Shown: positions 41,829 to 50,702 of the stretch, piece after piece
Layout of the letters: every line of letters starts with the position of its first letter
Numbering within the stretch: position 1 is the stretch's first letter
NCBI GenBank assembly: GCA_949294195.1
Contig: CASFGK010000014.1
Span: 1-64,000, forward strand
Source of the DNA: an uncultured Bacteroidales bacterium
GTDB lineage: Bacteria > Bacteroidota > Bacteroidia > Bacteroidales > UBA932
Direction: 5' to 3'
DNA length: 64,000 bases
Notes under the pieces: generated by a model
Database searches by the model: none
What the model was told of the DNA's origin: nothing
What the model saw: only the letters and a program-made list of their open reading frames with translations
Program-made: the position numbers and the translations under genes

Positions 41829-43085
41829 TTATTTATAGCCGAGCCTTCGCTCCATGCTGTCGTTCTGACGGATGGTTTTCTGTACATCGCGTTCAAGAGC
41901 CGGAGTGATGTCCTTGCAGGTCTTGTGGCATGCCATTTCCAGAGAGTACATCCTTCCGATGCAGAAGTTGGTGTGCTCGCATCCGCTGCAGCAGTTCTCG
42001 TCAGTTTTCATCTTGTTCACGAAATCCGTATCCTCAAGAACGGCGCGCCCCATCTGGAGCATCTGGAAACCGCTGTCTATCACTTTGTCTGCATCTTTTC
42101 TCGTAGTTACTCCACCTACATATACCAGAGGCATGTCAGGAAGTGCCGCCCTGAATTTCAGGGAATCTTCCAGGAAGAAGAGCCTCTTGAAAGGTACAGT
42201 AGGGGATACTATGCGTCCGCCGATACGCACTCCAAGCTTCAGCCACCACTGACTCAGCGGCATGTAATGCGCTATTGCCTTTACCGGGAACTGACCTCTC
42301 ATGACATACATGGGAGCCCTGCTGACGAAGCCTCCCGACAGCACCAGTGCATCGGCTCCGCATTTCTGCAGTTCTTTTGCGACTGTGATGCAGTCGTCGA
42401 TTTCCATTCCTCCCTTGAATCCGTCCCTTGTGTTCATCTTGACGAAAATAGCCACTTTGCCTTTCCCGGCCTCCACCACAGAAGCCATGCACTCACGCAT
42501 GAAGCGCATCCTGTTTTCGAGCGAACCTCCGTATTCATCCTTGCGGCGGTTGGTGTATGGAGAAAGGAACTGTGATATAAGATAGCCGTGTCCGGCGTGG
42601 ATTTCCACTGCGTCGAATCCGGCCTTTATGGCAAGTCGGACGGCGTTCCCGTAAGCCTTTACCACATCATCGATTTCAGTTTTGTTCATCCCGTGTACGA
42701 AGGTGGGCGAGTAGAGGTTGAAGCCGCTGCTGGCTCCGTATGGCAGACACCCGCAGATTCTTTTATGGGACATGTTGCCGCAGTGCCCGAGCTGGATGGA
42801 GGCCTTTGCTCCTTCGGCATGGATGGCATCGGTAAGTTTCCTGAGTTCGGGAACTATCTCTTCTTTCATCCACAGCTGTCTTTCAAAGGAAAGTCCGCTT
42901 CTGCAGACAGCGGCATAGGCGACAGTAGTCATTCCGATACCTCCCCTTGCCACGGCGGTATGGTAGTCGAAAAGGGCTTTCGACGGAGAATTGTTTTCGC
43001 ACATTCCTTCGAAAGCAGCAGACCTTATGGTCCTGTTCCTTAGTTCCAGCGGCCCGATCTTATACGGTGTGAATAACTCGCTCAT
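41829..43085 (-). CDS. Old-yellow-enzyme family flavin oxidoreductase with Cys cluster
   Basis: This 418-residue TIM-barrel flavoenzyme shows the OYE opening PYKIGPLELRNRTIRSAAFEGM, QLGHCGN at 98, active-site H163 and H166 in EIHAGHGYLISQFLSP, and GGSLENRMRF. A 4Fe-4S-like Cys set follows at C366, C369, C375 and C386 (pattern C-x2-C-x5-C-x10-C), as in dienoyl-CoA reductase/BaiCD-type enzymes. The C-terminal FAD/NAD domain of that long form (about 640 residues) is absent. Members reduce activated alkenes, including steroid or bile-acid enones. It is 42 bases after the 5-alpha-reductase gene on the same strand. Confidence 0.85.
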   Translation of the reverse strand: MSELFTPYKIGPLELRNRTIRSAAFEGMCENNSPSKALFDYHTAVARGGIGMTTVAYAAVCRSGLSFERQLWMKEEIVPELRKLTDAIHAEGAKASIQLGHCGNMSHKRICGCLPYGASSGFNLYSPTFVHGMNKTEIDDVVKAYGNAVRLAIKAGFDAVEIHAGHGYLISQFLSPYTNRRKDEYGGSLENRMRFMRECMASVVEAGKGKVAIFVKMNTRDGFKGGMEIDDCITVAKELQKCGADALVLSGGFVSRAPMYVMRGQFPVKAIAHYMPLSQWWLKLGVRIGGRIVSPTVPFKRLFFLEDSLKFRAALPDMPLVYVGGVTTRKDADKVIDSGFQMLQMGRAVLEDTDFVNKMKTDENCCSGCEHTNFCIGRMYSLEMACHKTCKDITPALERDVQKTIRQNDSMERRLGYK

Positions 43086-43127
43086 CTTATTATAGTGTCT
43101 TTTGTCTCAAAAGTTTCCTTCAAATTT

Positions 43128-43907
43128 TTACCAGATGAAAGGAATCAGATTCTTTCTATGCAGGTCTTTGTATTCGTCTCCGAATTCTTCCTCATACTTT
43201 GCAGTGAGTGCCTTTGACCGCGGTGCTAGGTTTGCGAAAGTCCAGGCAGCGAAGAGCAGTCCGGCAGGAGACCATGTAAGGATTGCATATCCCACCCATT
43301 CGGTAAGTTCTCCGAAATAGTTGGCGGATGTCACGTATTTGTACAGTCCTTTGCGTGGAATGTAATGTCTGGTGTCTCCCGGTTTTCTAAGGTGTCTGAT
43401 CACATAGTCGGAATCAAGGTTGATCAGCATTCCGGTGATGAATATAAGTGTCCCCGTTATGAACTGCGGACTTGCAAGCCATTCGGTATCATAGCTTCCG
43501 GCAGGGGCGTATTTATAAAGCCAGGCTCCGATAAAGTAGGTATTCACAATATTGAACACCATTCCCATAAGCATGATTGCGACCGGCATCCGGCCTTTAC
43601 CTCTCATGAGCAGGGGGAATACGAAGGATCTCTGGAAATAGTGCAGAAGGAACAGTCCTGCCATGATATACAGGACGATACTGCTGTTTCCCGTACTGAC
43701 TCCGGAGATGGCGTGCCTTACCGTGTACATGAGCATGAAAAAGAATGAAGGGCATTCCATTATCACCCATGCGGTCCTGTTGCTGATTTTAGGCCCCCAG
43801 CTTGGTCCTGACAGATAGCCGTAGCCCGCCTTGAAAAAGAACAGGGCGACGAAAACGACAACTGCCAGAACGGCCATGCAGGCCATCATTATATAATAGG
43901 TGTGCAT
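43128..43907 (-). CDS. Steroid 5-alpha-reductase homologue (SRD5A family)
   Basis: The start at 43907 (MHTYYIMMACMAVLA) gives 259 residues; a longer frame to 44015 runs through the intergenic region. It has six or seven helices. It matches the human SRD5A proteins along the length by eye: ECPSFFF with Glu 51 in the place of the catalytic Glu57, HYFQRSFVFPLLMRG with Tyr 90 in the place of Tyr91, NLDSDYVIRHLRKPGDTRHYIPRKGLY, SANYFGELTEWVGYA, and a C-terminal YKDLHRKNLIPFIW. Such enzymes use NADPH to reduce the C4-C5 double bond of 3-oxo-steroids to the 5-alpha form. A -7 motif lies at 43947. The natural substrate is unknown; a bile acid is plausible in a gut organism. Confidence 0.82.
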   Translation of the reverse strand: MHTYYIMMACMAVLAVVVFVALFFFKAGYGYLSGPSWGPKISNRTAWVIMECPSFFFMLMYTVRHAISGVSTGNSSIVLYIMAGLFLLHYFQRSFVFPLLMRGKGRMPVAIMLMGMVFNIVNTYFIGAWLYKYAPAGSYDTEWLASPQFITGTLIFITGMLINLDSDYVIRHLRKPGDTRHYIPRKGLYKYVTSANYFGELTEWVGYAILTWSPAGLLFAAWTFANLAPRSKALTAKYEEEFGDEYKDLHRKNLIPFIW

Positions 43908-43946
43908 ATGAAATGATTGCAGATTTTGTCTGACAAAAAAACGGTG

Positions 43947-43954
43947 CAAAGATA
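43947..43954 (-). promoter_or_regulatory. -7 motif for the 5-alpha-reductase/OYE pair
   Basis: The minus strand reads TATCTTTG, an exact TAnnTTTG match, 40 bases before the 43907 start. This supports the shorter start and one transcript for both reductase genes. Confidence 0.5.
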
Positions 43955-43985
43955 ATAAAGATTTTCTCAAATCACTTTTTTTGCC

Positions 43986-43993
43986 TACTTTTG
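43986..43993 (+). promoter_or_regulatory. -7 motif for pyrG
   Basis: TACTTTTG matches TAnnTTTG, 30 bases before the pyrG ATG. Confidence 0.5.
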
Positions 43994-44023
43994 TACCCCT
44001 GTTAACGTGATTCATTTTATTCT

Positions 44024-45673
44024 ATGGCAAAATATGTATTCGTAACAGGCGGAGTCGCCTCGTCACTCGGGAAAGGCATTATTTCAGCTTCATTGGCTAA
44101 ACTTCTTCAAGCAAGGGGATTGAGGGTGACAATCCAGAAATTCGACCCATATATCAACATAGACCCTGGAACACTCAACCCATACGAGCACGGTGAGTGC
44201 TATGTCACGGAAGACGGAGCTGAAACTGACCTTGACCTCGGACATTACGAGAGATTTCTTGGGGTACATACGTCCAAGGCCAACAATGTCACGACAGGAA
44301 AGATATATCATACGGTCATCAGCAAGGAAAGGGAAGGTGCATATCTGGGGAAGACAGTCCAGATCGTACCTCACATAACCGATGAAATCAAAAGGCGCAT
44401 GCTTCTTCTCGGCAAGTCCGGCAAGTATGACATCATCATCACTGAAATCGGAGGAACAGTCGGGGATATGGAGTCAGAGCCTTTCATAGAGGCTGTCCGT
44501 CAGCTGCAGTGGGAGCTGCCGGAAGAGGACTGCGTTACCATACACCTTACCCTTGTGCCATATCTGAGCGCCGCAAAGGAACTGAAGACCAAGCCTACCC
44601 AGCATTCAGTACAGATGCTTCAGCAGAATGGAGTGCAGCCGGATATAATCGTATGCAGGACAGAACACAAACTCACACCTGAGATAAGAAAGAAGGTCGC
44701 TTTGTTCTGCAATGTAAGGCCTGGACACGTCATTGAATCGATGGATGCGCCTTCAATTTATCAGGTGCCTCTCAACATGAAGGCGGAGAAGCTGGATCAG
44801 CTTGTACTGGACCATTTCGGCATCAAAGACCTGCCGGAGCCGGATCTTACACAGTGGAACAAGTTTCTGGAGAAGCTTTTCCATCCGAAGTCGGCAGTCG
44901 ATGTGGCCCTGGTCGGAAAATATGTCGAACTGCAGGATGCGTACAAGTCCATTCTTGAGTCCTTTGTACATGCAGGCGCAGCGAATGAATGCAAGGTACA
45001 TGTACACAGCATCCACAGCGAGTTCCTGAGTCAGGAGAATGTGGAGGAAAAGCTCGGCTCTATGGACGCGGTGCTTGTAGCTCCCGGTTTCGGAGAGCGC
45101 GGTCTGGAAGGCAAGATAGTGGCAGTCCGCTATGCCAGGGAACACAACGTGCCGTTTTTCGGCATTTGTCTCGGCATGCAGATGGCTGTCGTAGAGTTCG
45201 CGCGAGATGTTCTCGGCTTTAAGGATGCCGTTTCAACAGAAGTGAACCCTTCCACTCCGGTACCTGTCATCGACCTGATGGAAGACCAGAAGAGTACCAC
45301 TATCAAAGGAGGGACAATGAGGCTTGGAGCCTATGACTGCAAGCTTGAGAAGGATTCCCTTGCCTACAGGATTTACGGCAAGGAAATGATATCCGAAAGA
45401 CACAGACACAGATACGAGTTCAACAACGACTACCTTCCGATGGTGGAGGCCGCCGGAATGAAAGCCTCGGGGAAAAATCCGGATACGGGTCTGGTCGAGA
45501 TAGTTGAAATTCCTGCCCATCCGTTCTTTATCGGAGTGCAGTTCCATCCTGAACTGAAGAGTACGCCGGAGCACCCGCAGCCTATATTCGTGGCCTTTAT
45601 CAAGGCGGCAGTCGAATATCACAAGCAGCATCATAGAAGCCCTGAGTCTTTGAAGCCTGAATCAGAGAAATGA
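44024..45673 (+). CDS. pyrG: CTP synthase
   Basis: This 549-residue enzyme makes CTP from UTP, ATP and glutamine. The synthetase domain opens KYVFVTGGVASSLGKGI, then KFDPYINIDPGTLNP and GGTVGDMESEPF. The glutamine amidotransferase domain holds FGICLGMQ (catalytic Cys) and FHPELKS (His, Glu). Length equals the family standard. The TGA overlaps the ATG of the glutaminyl cyclase gene by four bases. Confidence 0.97.
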   Translation: MAKYVFVTGGVASSLGKGIISASLAKLLQARGLRVTIQKFDPYINIDPGTLNPYEHGECYVTEDGAETDLDLGHYERFLGVHTSKANNVTTGKIYHTVISKEREGAYLGKTVQIVPHITDEIKRRMLLLGKSGKYDIIITEIGGTVGDMESEPFIEAVRQLQWELPEEDCVTIHLTLVPYLSAAKELKTKPTQHSVQMLQQNGVQPDIIVCRTEHKLTPEIRKKVALFCNVRPGHVIESMDAPSIYQVPLNMKAEKLDQLVLDHFGIKDLPEPDLTQWNKFLEKLFHPKSAVDVALVGKYVELQDAYKSILESFVHAGAANECKVHVHSIHSEFLSQENVEEKLGSMDAVLVAPGFGERGLEGKIVAVRYAREHNVPFFGICLGMQMAVVEFARDVLGFKDAVSTEVNPSTPVPVIDLMEDQKSTTIKGGTMRLGAYDCKLEKDSLAYRIYGKEMISERHRHRYEFNNDYLPMVEAAGMKASGKNPDTGLVEIVEIPAHPFFIGVQFHPELKSTPEHPQPIFVAFIKAAVEYHKQHHRSPESLKPESEK

Positions 45674-46431
45674 AACGGTTTCTGAAAATATCGGCAGTCG
45701 TGTGCGCTGTTCTGGTTTCGTTCCAGTGCAGCGCACAGTTGAAAAGTTACCGTATCGAAGTCCTGAAGGAGTATCCTCACGATGTGACTTCCTATACCCA
45801 GGGACTCTTTTTTCATGACGGACAGATGTATGAAAGTACCGGAGTGGCAGGCGAGTCCACTTTCAGGAAAGTGGACATGGAGACGGGAAAACCTTTGAGA
45901 AAACTTGAATTCGCCGACAAGTATTTCGTGGAAGGGTCGGTAGTGCTGGGAGACTGCATCTATATCCTTACCTGGCACAACAAGGTGGCTTTTGTCTATG
46001 ATATAAACACTTTGGAATACAAATCCACATGGTCATACCCGAGGGAAGGATGGGGGCTTACTACAGACGGGAAAAGCCTGATCGCAAGCGACGGATCCGC
46101 GACTCTTTATTTCATGACCCCGGATTTCAAGCCGGAGCGTCAGGTGACTGTGAAACTTCAGGGCAGGCCCATGAGACTGCTTAACGAGCTGGAGTATATC
46201 GACGGGAAAATCTGGGCAAATGTATATACGAGTGACATGATCCTGATCATCAACCCGGAAGACGGAAAGGTCGAAGCTACGGTCGACTGCTCCGGACTTC
46301 TTCCTGAAAAGCTGCGCAGACCTGATACGGATGTCCTGAATGGAATAGCTTACAATCCTGTTGACAGGAAACTATACCTTACAGGCAAGAACTGGCCCAG
46401 ACTGTACGAAGTCAGGATAGTTGAAAAATAG
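45670..46431 (+). CDS. Glutaminyl-peptide cyclotransferase (plant/bacterial type), secreted
   Basis: This 253-residue protein has a signal peptide ending near CSA-QLK. It matches the beta-propeller glutamine cyclotransferase family: YPHDVTSYTQGLFF, YESTGVAGESTFRK, YILTWHN, GWGLTTDGKSLIASDGSATL, NELEYIDGKIWANVY, DVLNGIAYNP and LTGKNWPRLYEV. These enzymes turn N-terminal Gln into pyroglutamate and act in the periplasm here. It is translationally coupled to pyrG (ATGA overlap). Length and motifs are complete. Confidence 0.9.
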   Translation: MKRFLKISAVVCAVLVSFQCSAQLKSYRIEVLKEYPHDVTSYTQGLFFHDGQMYESTGVAGESTFRKVDMETGKPLRKLEFADKYFVEGSVVLGDCIYILTWHNKVAFVYDINTLEYKSTWSYPREGWGLTTDGKSLIASDGSATLYFMTPDFKPERQVTVKLQGRPMRLLNELEYIDGKIWANVYTSDMILIINPEDGKVEATVDCSGLLPEKLRRPDTDVLNGIAYNPVDRKLYLTGKNWPRLYEVRIVEK

Positions 46432-46454
46432 TTGGGACCAAATTGATTGCTGAT

Positions 46455-47036
46455 ATGAAATACATTATCGCTGCACTGATACTGTCGTTATCGTTGATGT
46501 GCGGAAACATGACTGCATCAGCACAGTATAGCGATGTTTATAGGAAAGGGGCCGATTTGTACATGAATATGACAAAACTTTCTGAAGAACAGATATCCGG
46601 TATGCTGGCCGGTATGCAGGAATATACTATCGAGGATGTGCATCGGTACCGTAAAGGCTTCCGCACGGGCAAGGGTCTGCTCATAGGTTTCGGTTCATTG
46701 ACCGGTGCCGGTCTTTTTACATTGGGCGTATCCGCAACGGGAATGCTGCTCGAAGGTGCAGCCTTCGGAATAGGGACAATGTTAACCGTTCCTTTCCAGG
46801 CTCTTGGCGGAGAATCGCCTGACATTTCTTATGAAAGCAAATTTCGCGGTGCAGCCGTTGCCGGCCTGTATGCTGCATGTGCCGGAGTTCTCGGCCTTGC
46901 TGCCGGAACTGCTGTGCTTTGTGCCAACAGAAACAGGTTGGACAAAGTGGCGGATTACTGCAATGGAAGAACAGCCGGCATGAATCTGGCTTTCGGAGCA
47001 TGCGAAAACGGATTCGGCCTGAAACTGGAGTTCTGA
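46455..47036 (+). CDS. Hypothetical small membrane protein
   Basis: The start at 46455 (MKYIIAALILSLSLMCGNMTASA) gives 193 residues with a signal peptide. Two or three hydrophobic, Gly/Ala-rich segments follow at about 70-105 and 130-160, consistent with small membrane helices, separated by YESKFRG. No domain is recognised. It lies 23 bases after the glutaminyl cyclase gene and could share its transcript. Confidence 0.7.
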   Translation: MKYIIAALILSLSLMCGNMTASAQYSDVYRKGADLYMNMTKLSEEQISGMLAGMQEYTIEDVHRYRKGFRTGKGLLIGFGSLTGAGLFTLGVSATGMLLEGAAFGIGTMLTVPFQALGGESPDISYESKFRGAAVAGLYAACAGVLGLAAGTAVLCANRNRLDKVADYCNGRTAGMNLAFGACENGFGLKLEF

Positions 47037-47091
47037 CAAGGAAATAACGAAGTTCATTTGCATTACTCTCGGCTTCTATGTATTTTTTTTC

Positions 47092-47099
47092 TATATTTG
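47092..47099 (+). promoter_or_regulatory. -7 motif for the riboswitch and TonB receptor transcript
   Basis: TATATTTG matches TAnnTTTG and lies about 45 bases before the TPP aptamer, so the transcript would contain the whole riboswitch. Confidence 0.5.
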
Positions 47100-47141
47100 C
47101 AGCCGTTTTCGGGAAAAGCCGGGAACGGTTTACATATTTAT

Positions 47142-47216
47142 TTGCGGGGGTACCTTTTACAAGGTTGAGAAATACCCATTGAACCTGATCCGGCTTATAC
47201 CGGCGTAGGGAAGCAG
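47142..47216 (+). ncRNA. TPP riboswitch (thi box)
   Basis: The conserved thi-box core is complete: GCGGGGGTACC, then GGTTGAGAAATACCC (the HMP-binding J2-3/L-region), TTGAACCTGATCCGG, and GGCGTAGGGAAGC. It senses thiamine pyrophosphate. The expression platform before the TonB receptor start contains a stem GCATAA/TTATGC that includes the ATG, followed by TTTTTTATTTT. It also has GTGCCCCC (47237-47244), which could pair with GGGGGTAC of the aptamer (47146-47153). That pairing is inference. Confidence 0.93.
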
Positions 47217-47262
47217 TGATCTCATGCACGAACATAGTGCCCCCTTGCATAAATATCAGATT

Positions 47263-49647
47263 ATGCGAGGTTTTTTATTTTCAGCAGCGCTCTGTGCGCT
47301 GATCCCGTTTGCTGCAGCAGCTGCAGAAAGCGAAGCGGATGGAACATCCGGAAAAGCAGACAACGTGTCTGCAGAAGAAGAAATCAATGACAAGCTCGAC
47401 AGCGTTGTCGTATCCGCCTCCAGGGCGGGAAAGTCCACACCTGTGACTTATACGATGGTAAGCAAGCAGCAGCTCAGGCAGAACAACCCTATCAATTCAC
47501 TGCCTATGATGCTTAACCTTCAGCCATCGGTAGTATCTGTAAATGAAGGCGGAACAGGACTTGGATACTCCAAGATGACCATACGCGGGAGCAAGGGGTC
47601 TCAGGTAAATGTGACACTTAACGGTATTACCCTCAATGATGCAGAGTCACAGGAAGTGTTCTGGGTGAACATACCCGCTCTCACCAACCTTATCAGTTCC
47701 GTACAGCTCCAGAGGGGGCTCGGCACATCTGCCAACGGTGCCGGAGCCTTCGGTGCCAGTGTAAATATGAGTACTGCATCGGTCACATCTGACCCCCATG
47801 TATTCGCTGAGGTCGCTGCCGGATCGTACAATACATTCATGACCACCGTATCTGCCGGCACGGGACTTACAAAGTCAGGAATCTATTTCGATTTCGCCTA
47901 TTCCAGAAACTATACGGACGGCTATATCCGGAATGCAAAAGCCCGGGTACAGTCCGCTTTTGCTGCGCTGGGATGGATGAACGGAACCAACTCTCTCAGA
48001 CTTACTTATCTTATGGGAGACCAGCATACCGGTATCACATGGAATGGAATCGATCCGGTCACTTACGAATCGGACCGCAAGTACAACAGCGCAGGAGAGT
48101 ATACGGACGAGTTCGGCAATGTGCATTATTATGACAACGAGACCGACAATTACACCCAGCATCATATCCAGTTGAACTATACTCATCAGTTTCCGGAAAA
48201 TGTAGTGTGGAGCTCCACTCTGAACTTTACAAAAGGAGACGGATATTACGAGAACTACAAGGCCGGAGAAGACATGTCCGACTACAATCTTCCGGAACTT
48301 CCTCCAAGTCCGGTAATAGATCCTGCGACCGGACAGCAGTTGACGGATGAGAATGGTGATCCGGTTTTCAAGGAAGGTGCGGATTTCATCACCAGAGAAG
48401 CGATGGACAACTATTATCTCGTCTTCAACTCAGATGTGAAATACACATCTGACAAGCTGAACTTCACCGGAGGAGTCAACCTTTCAAGATATGACGGAAA
48501 TCATTTCGGCCATGTCCTCTGGTGCAGCGGTCTGGGTGACGGTTATGACTACAGCGCATATAACGGAAGCGATTCATGGTACCGCAACAACGGACTGAAG
48601 CAGGAAGCGAATGTATTTGCCCGTGCCGAATATACGCCTGTGGACTGGCTTACAGCGTATGCTGATCTGCAGTACAGAGGCGTTTCCCTGAAGATGAAAG
48701 GCCCTGATGATGATGCAGGACTGCTTGACTACAGTACCGCGTGGAATTTCTTCAACCCGCGTGCAGGTCTTACTTTCAGTTGGAGACCTGAACACAAGGC
48801 GTATATTTCTGCCGCAATGGGAAACCGGGAACCCGGCCGCAGCGACATCAAGGAGAATATCAAGAATGTAAACAGCGGAAACAGAGACGGAATATCGATA
48901 AGACCTGAACAGATGGTGGATATCGAGATAGGATACAGGTATACGGGCGGGAAATTCACCGCGTCCGCCAACCTCTATTTCATGGAATATTTCGATATGC
49001 TTCTGGAGACAGGCCGCTTGAGTGATGTAGGCTATGCCCTTAAGGAAAATGTCGGAAGAGCTTATCGCCGGGGTCTTGAACTGGCAGCCGCATGGCAGGC
49101 GGCATCATGGTTCAGGCTTGATGCCAATGCAACGCTCAGTACCAACAAGATTCTTGATTATGTGGGATATTGTGACAATATACGGTATGTAAGCAACGGT
49201 GCCGGTGAGACCGAACGTGATTATCCGGGAGGCCAGACTGCGGTGGAATTCGGGAAGACCGATATGCTCATGTCGCCTTCTCTTATCGGAATGATCCAGC
49301 TTTCATTCCGGCCTTTTGCTTCTGCCTCCGCCGGATCCCTGAAGTCCACGACCCTTGCCATCAACGGGAAATATGTAGGGAAGCAGTATATGGATAACAC
49401 TTCGAGTGACGAGCGCGCAATTCCGGGGTACTTCGTTTCCAACCTTTCGATTTCCCATGAATTCAATGTTAAAGGCGGGAAATTTGGAATCAGCGGGTAC
49501 ATAAACAATCTGTTCAACAACATGTACTATGCAGATGGAGGTGCGTATAATATGTATAATATGGATACAGGGGAAGTTGAAGCTGATGTGTGGGTTTATC
49601 CCCAGGCTCCTGTGAACTTTATGCTGAAGCTGAGCTACAGGTTCTGA
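47263..49647 (+). CDS. TonB-dependent receptor, probable thiamine uptake
   Basis: The start at 47263 (MRGFLFSAALCALIPF) gives 794 residues. The signal peptide is cut near AAA-AESE. The plug opens VVVSASRAGKSTPVTY and contains TIRGSKGSQVNVTLNGITLNDAE. The barrel ends in the terminal aromatic MLKLSYRF, as in outer-membrane receptors. No SusC-type N-terminal carboxypeptidase-regulatory domain is present. The TPP riboswitch directly upstream makes thiamine or a precursor the likely ligand. It ends at a hairpin followed by a T-rich tail around 49706-49736. Confidence 0.9.
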   Translation: MRGFLFSAALCALIPFAAAAAESEADGTSGKADNVSAEEEINDKLDSVVVSASRAGKSTPVTYTMVSKQQLRQNNPINSLPMMLNLQPSVVSVNEGGTGLGYSKMTIRGSKGSQVNVTLNGITLNDAESQEVFWVNIPALTNLISSVQLQRGLGTSANGAGAFGASVNMSTASVTSDPHVFAEVAAGSYNTFMTTVSAGTGLTKSGIYFDFAYSRNYTDGYIRNAKARVQSAFAALGWMNGTNSLRLTYLMGDQHTGITWNGIDPVTYESDRKYNSAGEYTDEFGNVHYYDNETDNYTQHHIQLNYTHQFPENVVWSSTLNFTKGDGYYENYKAGEDMSDYNLPELPPSPVIDPATGQQLTDENGDPVFKEGADFITREAMDNYYLVFNSDVKYTSDKLNFTGGVNLSRYDGNHFGHVLWCSGLGDGYDYSAYNGSDSWYRNNGLKQEANVFARAEYTPVDWLTAYADLQYRGVSLKMKGPDDDAGLLDYSTAWNFFNPRAGLTFSWRPEHKAYISAAMGNREPGRSDIKENIKNVNSGNRDGISIRPEQMVDIEIGYRYTGGKFTASANLYFMEYFDMLLETGRLSDVGYALKENVGRAYRRGLELAAAWQAASWFRLDANATLSTNKILDYVGYCDNIRYVSNGAGETERDYPGGQTAVEFGKTDMLMSPSLIGMIQLSFRPFASASAGSLKSTTLAINGKYVGKQYMDNTSSDERAIPGYFVSNLSISHEFNVKGGKFGISGYINNLFNNMYYADGGAYNMYNMDTGEVEADVWVYPQAPVNFMLKLSYRF

Positions 49648-49705
49648 GACATAAAAAAAGCAGAAGCGGGAAGCTCTGCTGCATAATGTTTTCCTGTTGG
49701 GTTTT

Positions 49706-49736
49706 AAAGACATCCGCTGTCACAGCGGATGTCTTT
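49706..49736. terminator. Bidirectional terminator between the TonB receptor and trmD genes
   Basis: AAAGACATCCGCTG (49706-49719) and CAGCGGATGTCTTT (49723-49736) form a perfect 14-bp stem with a 3-base loop, followed by TTCTGG on plus. On the minus side TTTAAAACCC follows. It lies between convergent genes; 49741-49856 is an AT-rich stretch without other features. Confidence 0.85.
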
Positions 49737-49856
49737 TCTGGTTAGTTAGTAGTGTTTTCAATTATTAATGGTTAGTATATTTTTGCTTTAAGGATGTGCT
49801 AAGTTAAAAACTATAATTGAGAAAACAAATAATTTTTGAAAATTTTGCTTTCATTT

Positions 49857-50534
49857 TTAATCTTTGAGCAGACCGGGCCTCAGCCTTTTCGTCCGTTCGA
49901 CGGCCTGTTCGTCCTGCCATTCTCTTATAAGCTTCGGGTTTCCGCTCAGAAGCACATCAGGGACTTTCCATCCGTTGAATTCTGCCGGCCTTGTATAGAT
50001 CGGTGCGGAAAGCAGTCCGTCCTGAAAACAGTCACTCAGGGCTGAAGTCTCGTCCGTGATGGCTCCCGGGATCAGTCTTACGATGGCATCGGCCAGTATT
50101 GCAGCCGGTATTTCCCCTCCGCTCAGGACATAGTCTCCCACTGAAATCTCACGGGTTATGAGATGTTCGCGGATTCTGTGGTCTATGCCTTTGTAATGTC
50201 CGCAGAGCAGTATTATATTGTTTTTCAGGGAGAGTTCGTTGGCTATTCCCTGGTTCAGTATTTCCCCGTCAGGGGACATGTAGATTATCTCGTCATACTT
50301 CCTTTCGGCTTTAAGTTCTTCAATCATCATGTATACAGGTTCTACCATCAGGACCATTCCCGCGTCTCCTCCGTAGCTGTAGTCGTCCACCTGCTGCCTG
50401 GGCCCCTTCCCGTATTTTCTGAGGTTGTGGACATGTATTTCAACTATGCCGTTTTTCTGTGCGCGTCCGACGATGGAATTGTTCAGCGGGCTGTCGAGCA
50501 GCTCCGGCAGTACTGTTATGATGTCTATTCTCAT
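49857..50534 (-). CDS. trmD: tRNA (guanine-N1)-methyltransferase
   Basis: This 225-residue SPOUT enzyme methylates G37 of tRNA next to the anticodon. [25 protein letters not shown] and [17 protein letters not shown] open it, and the trefoil-knot SAM site is [26 protein letters not shown]. Length is typical. It is monocistronic with a -7 motif at 50593. Confidence 0.95.
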   Translation of the reverse strand: MRIDIITVLPELLDSPLNNSIVGRAQKNGIVEIHVHNLRKYGKGPRQQVDDYSYGGDAGMVLMVEPVYMMIEELKAERKYDEIIYMSPDGEILNQGIANELSLKNNIILLCGHYKGIDHRIREHLITREISVGDYVLSGGEIPAAILADAIVRLIPGAITDETSALSDCFQDGLLSAPIYTRPAEFNGWKVPDVLLSGNPKLIREWQDEQAVERTKRLRPGLLKD

Positions 50535-50592
50535 TGCCTGATTGACTGTATGAAAAGATGTGTATATGTCTGATAACTTTGTGTAGTGACTG

Positions 50593-50600
50593 CAAAAATA
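50593..50600 (-). promoter_or_regulatory. -7 motif for trmD
   Basis: The minus strand reads TATTTTTG, matching TAnnTTTG, about 59 bases before the trmD start. Confidence 0.45.
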
Positions 50601-50651
50601 TAATTTTTTAGAAAAATTGGAGCAGACTCCAGAAGATTTACCAAAAAAAGG

Positions 50652-50659
50652 TATATTTG
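50652..50659 (+). promoter_or_regulatory. -7 motif for the DUF349 gene
   Basis: TATATTTG matches TAnnTTTG, 44 bases before the ATG at 50703. Confidence 0.5.
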
Positions 50660-50702
50660 CAGGATTAAATTTTTGTAGAAACTATTAGCACACCATTTTA
50701 TT

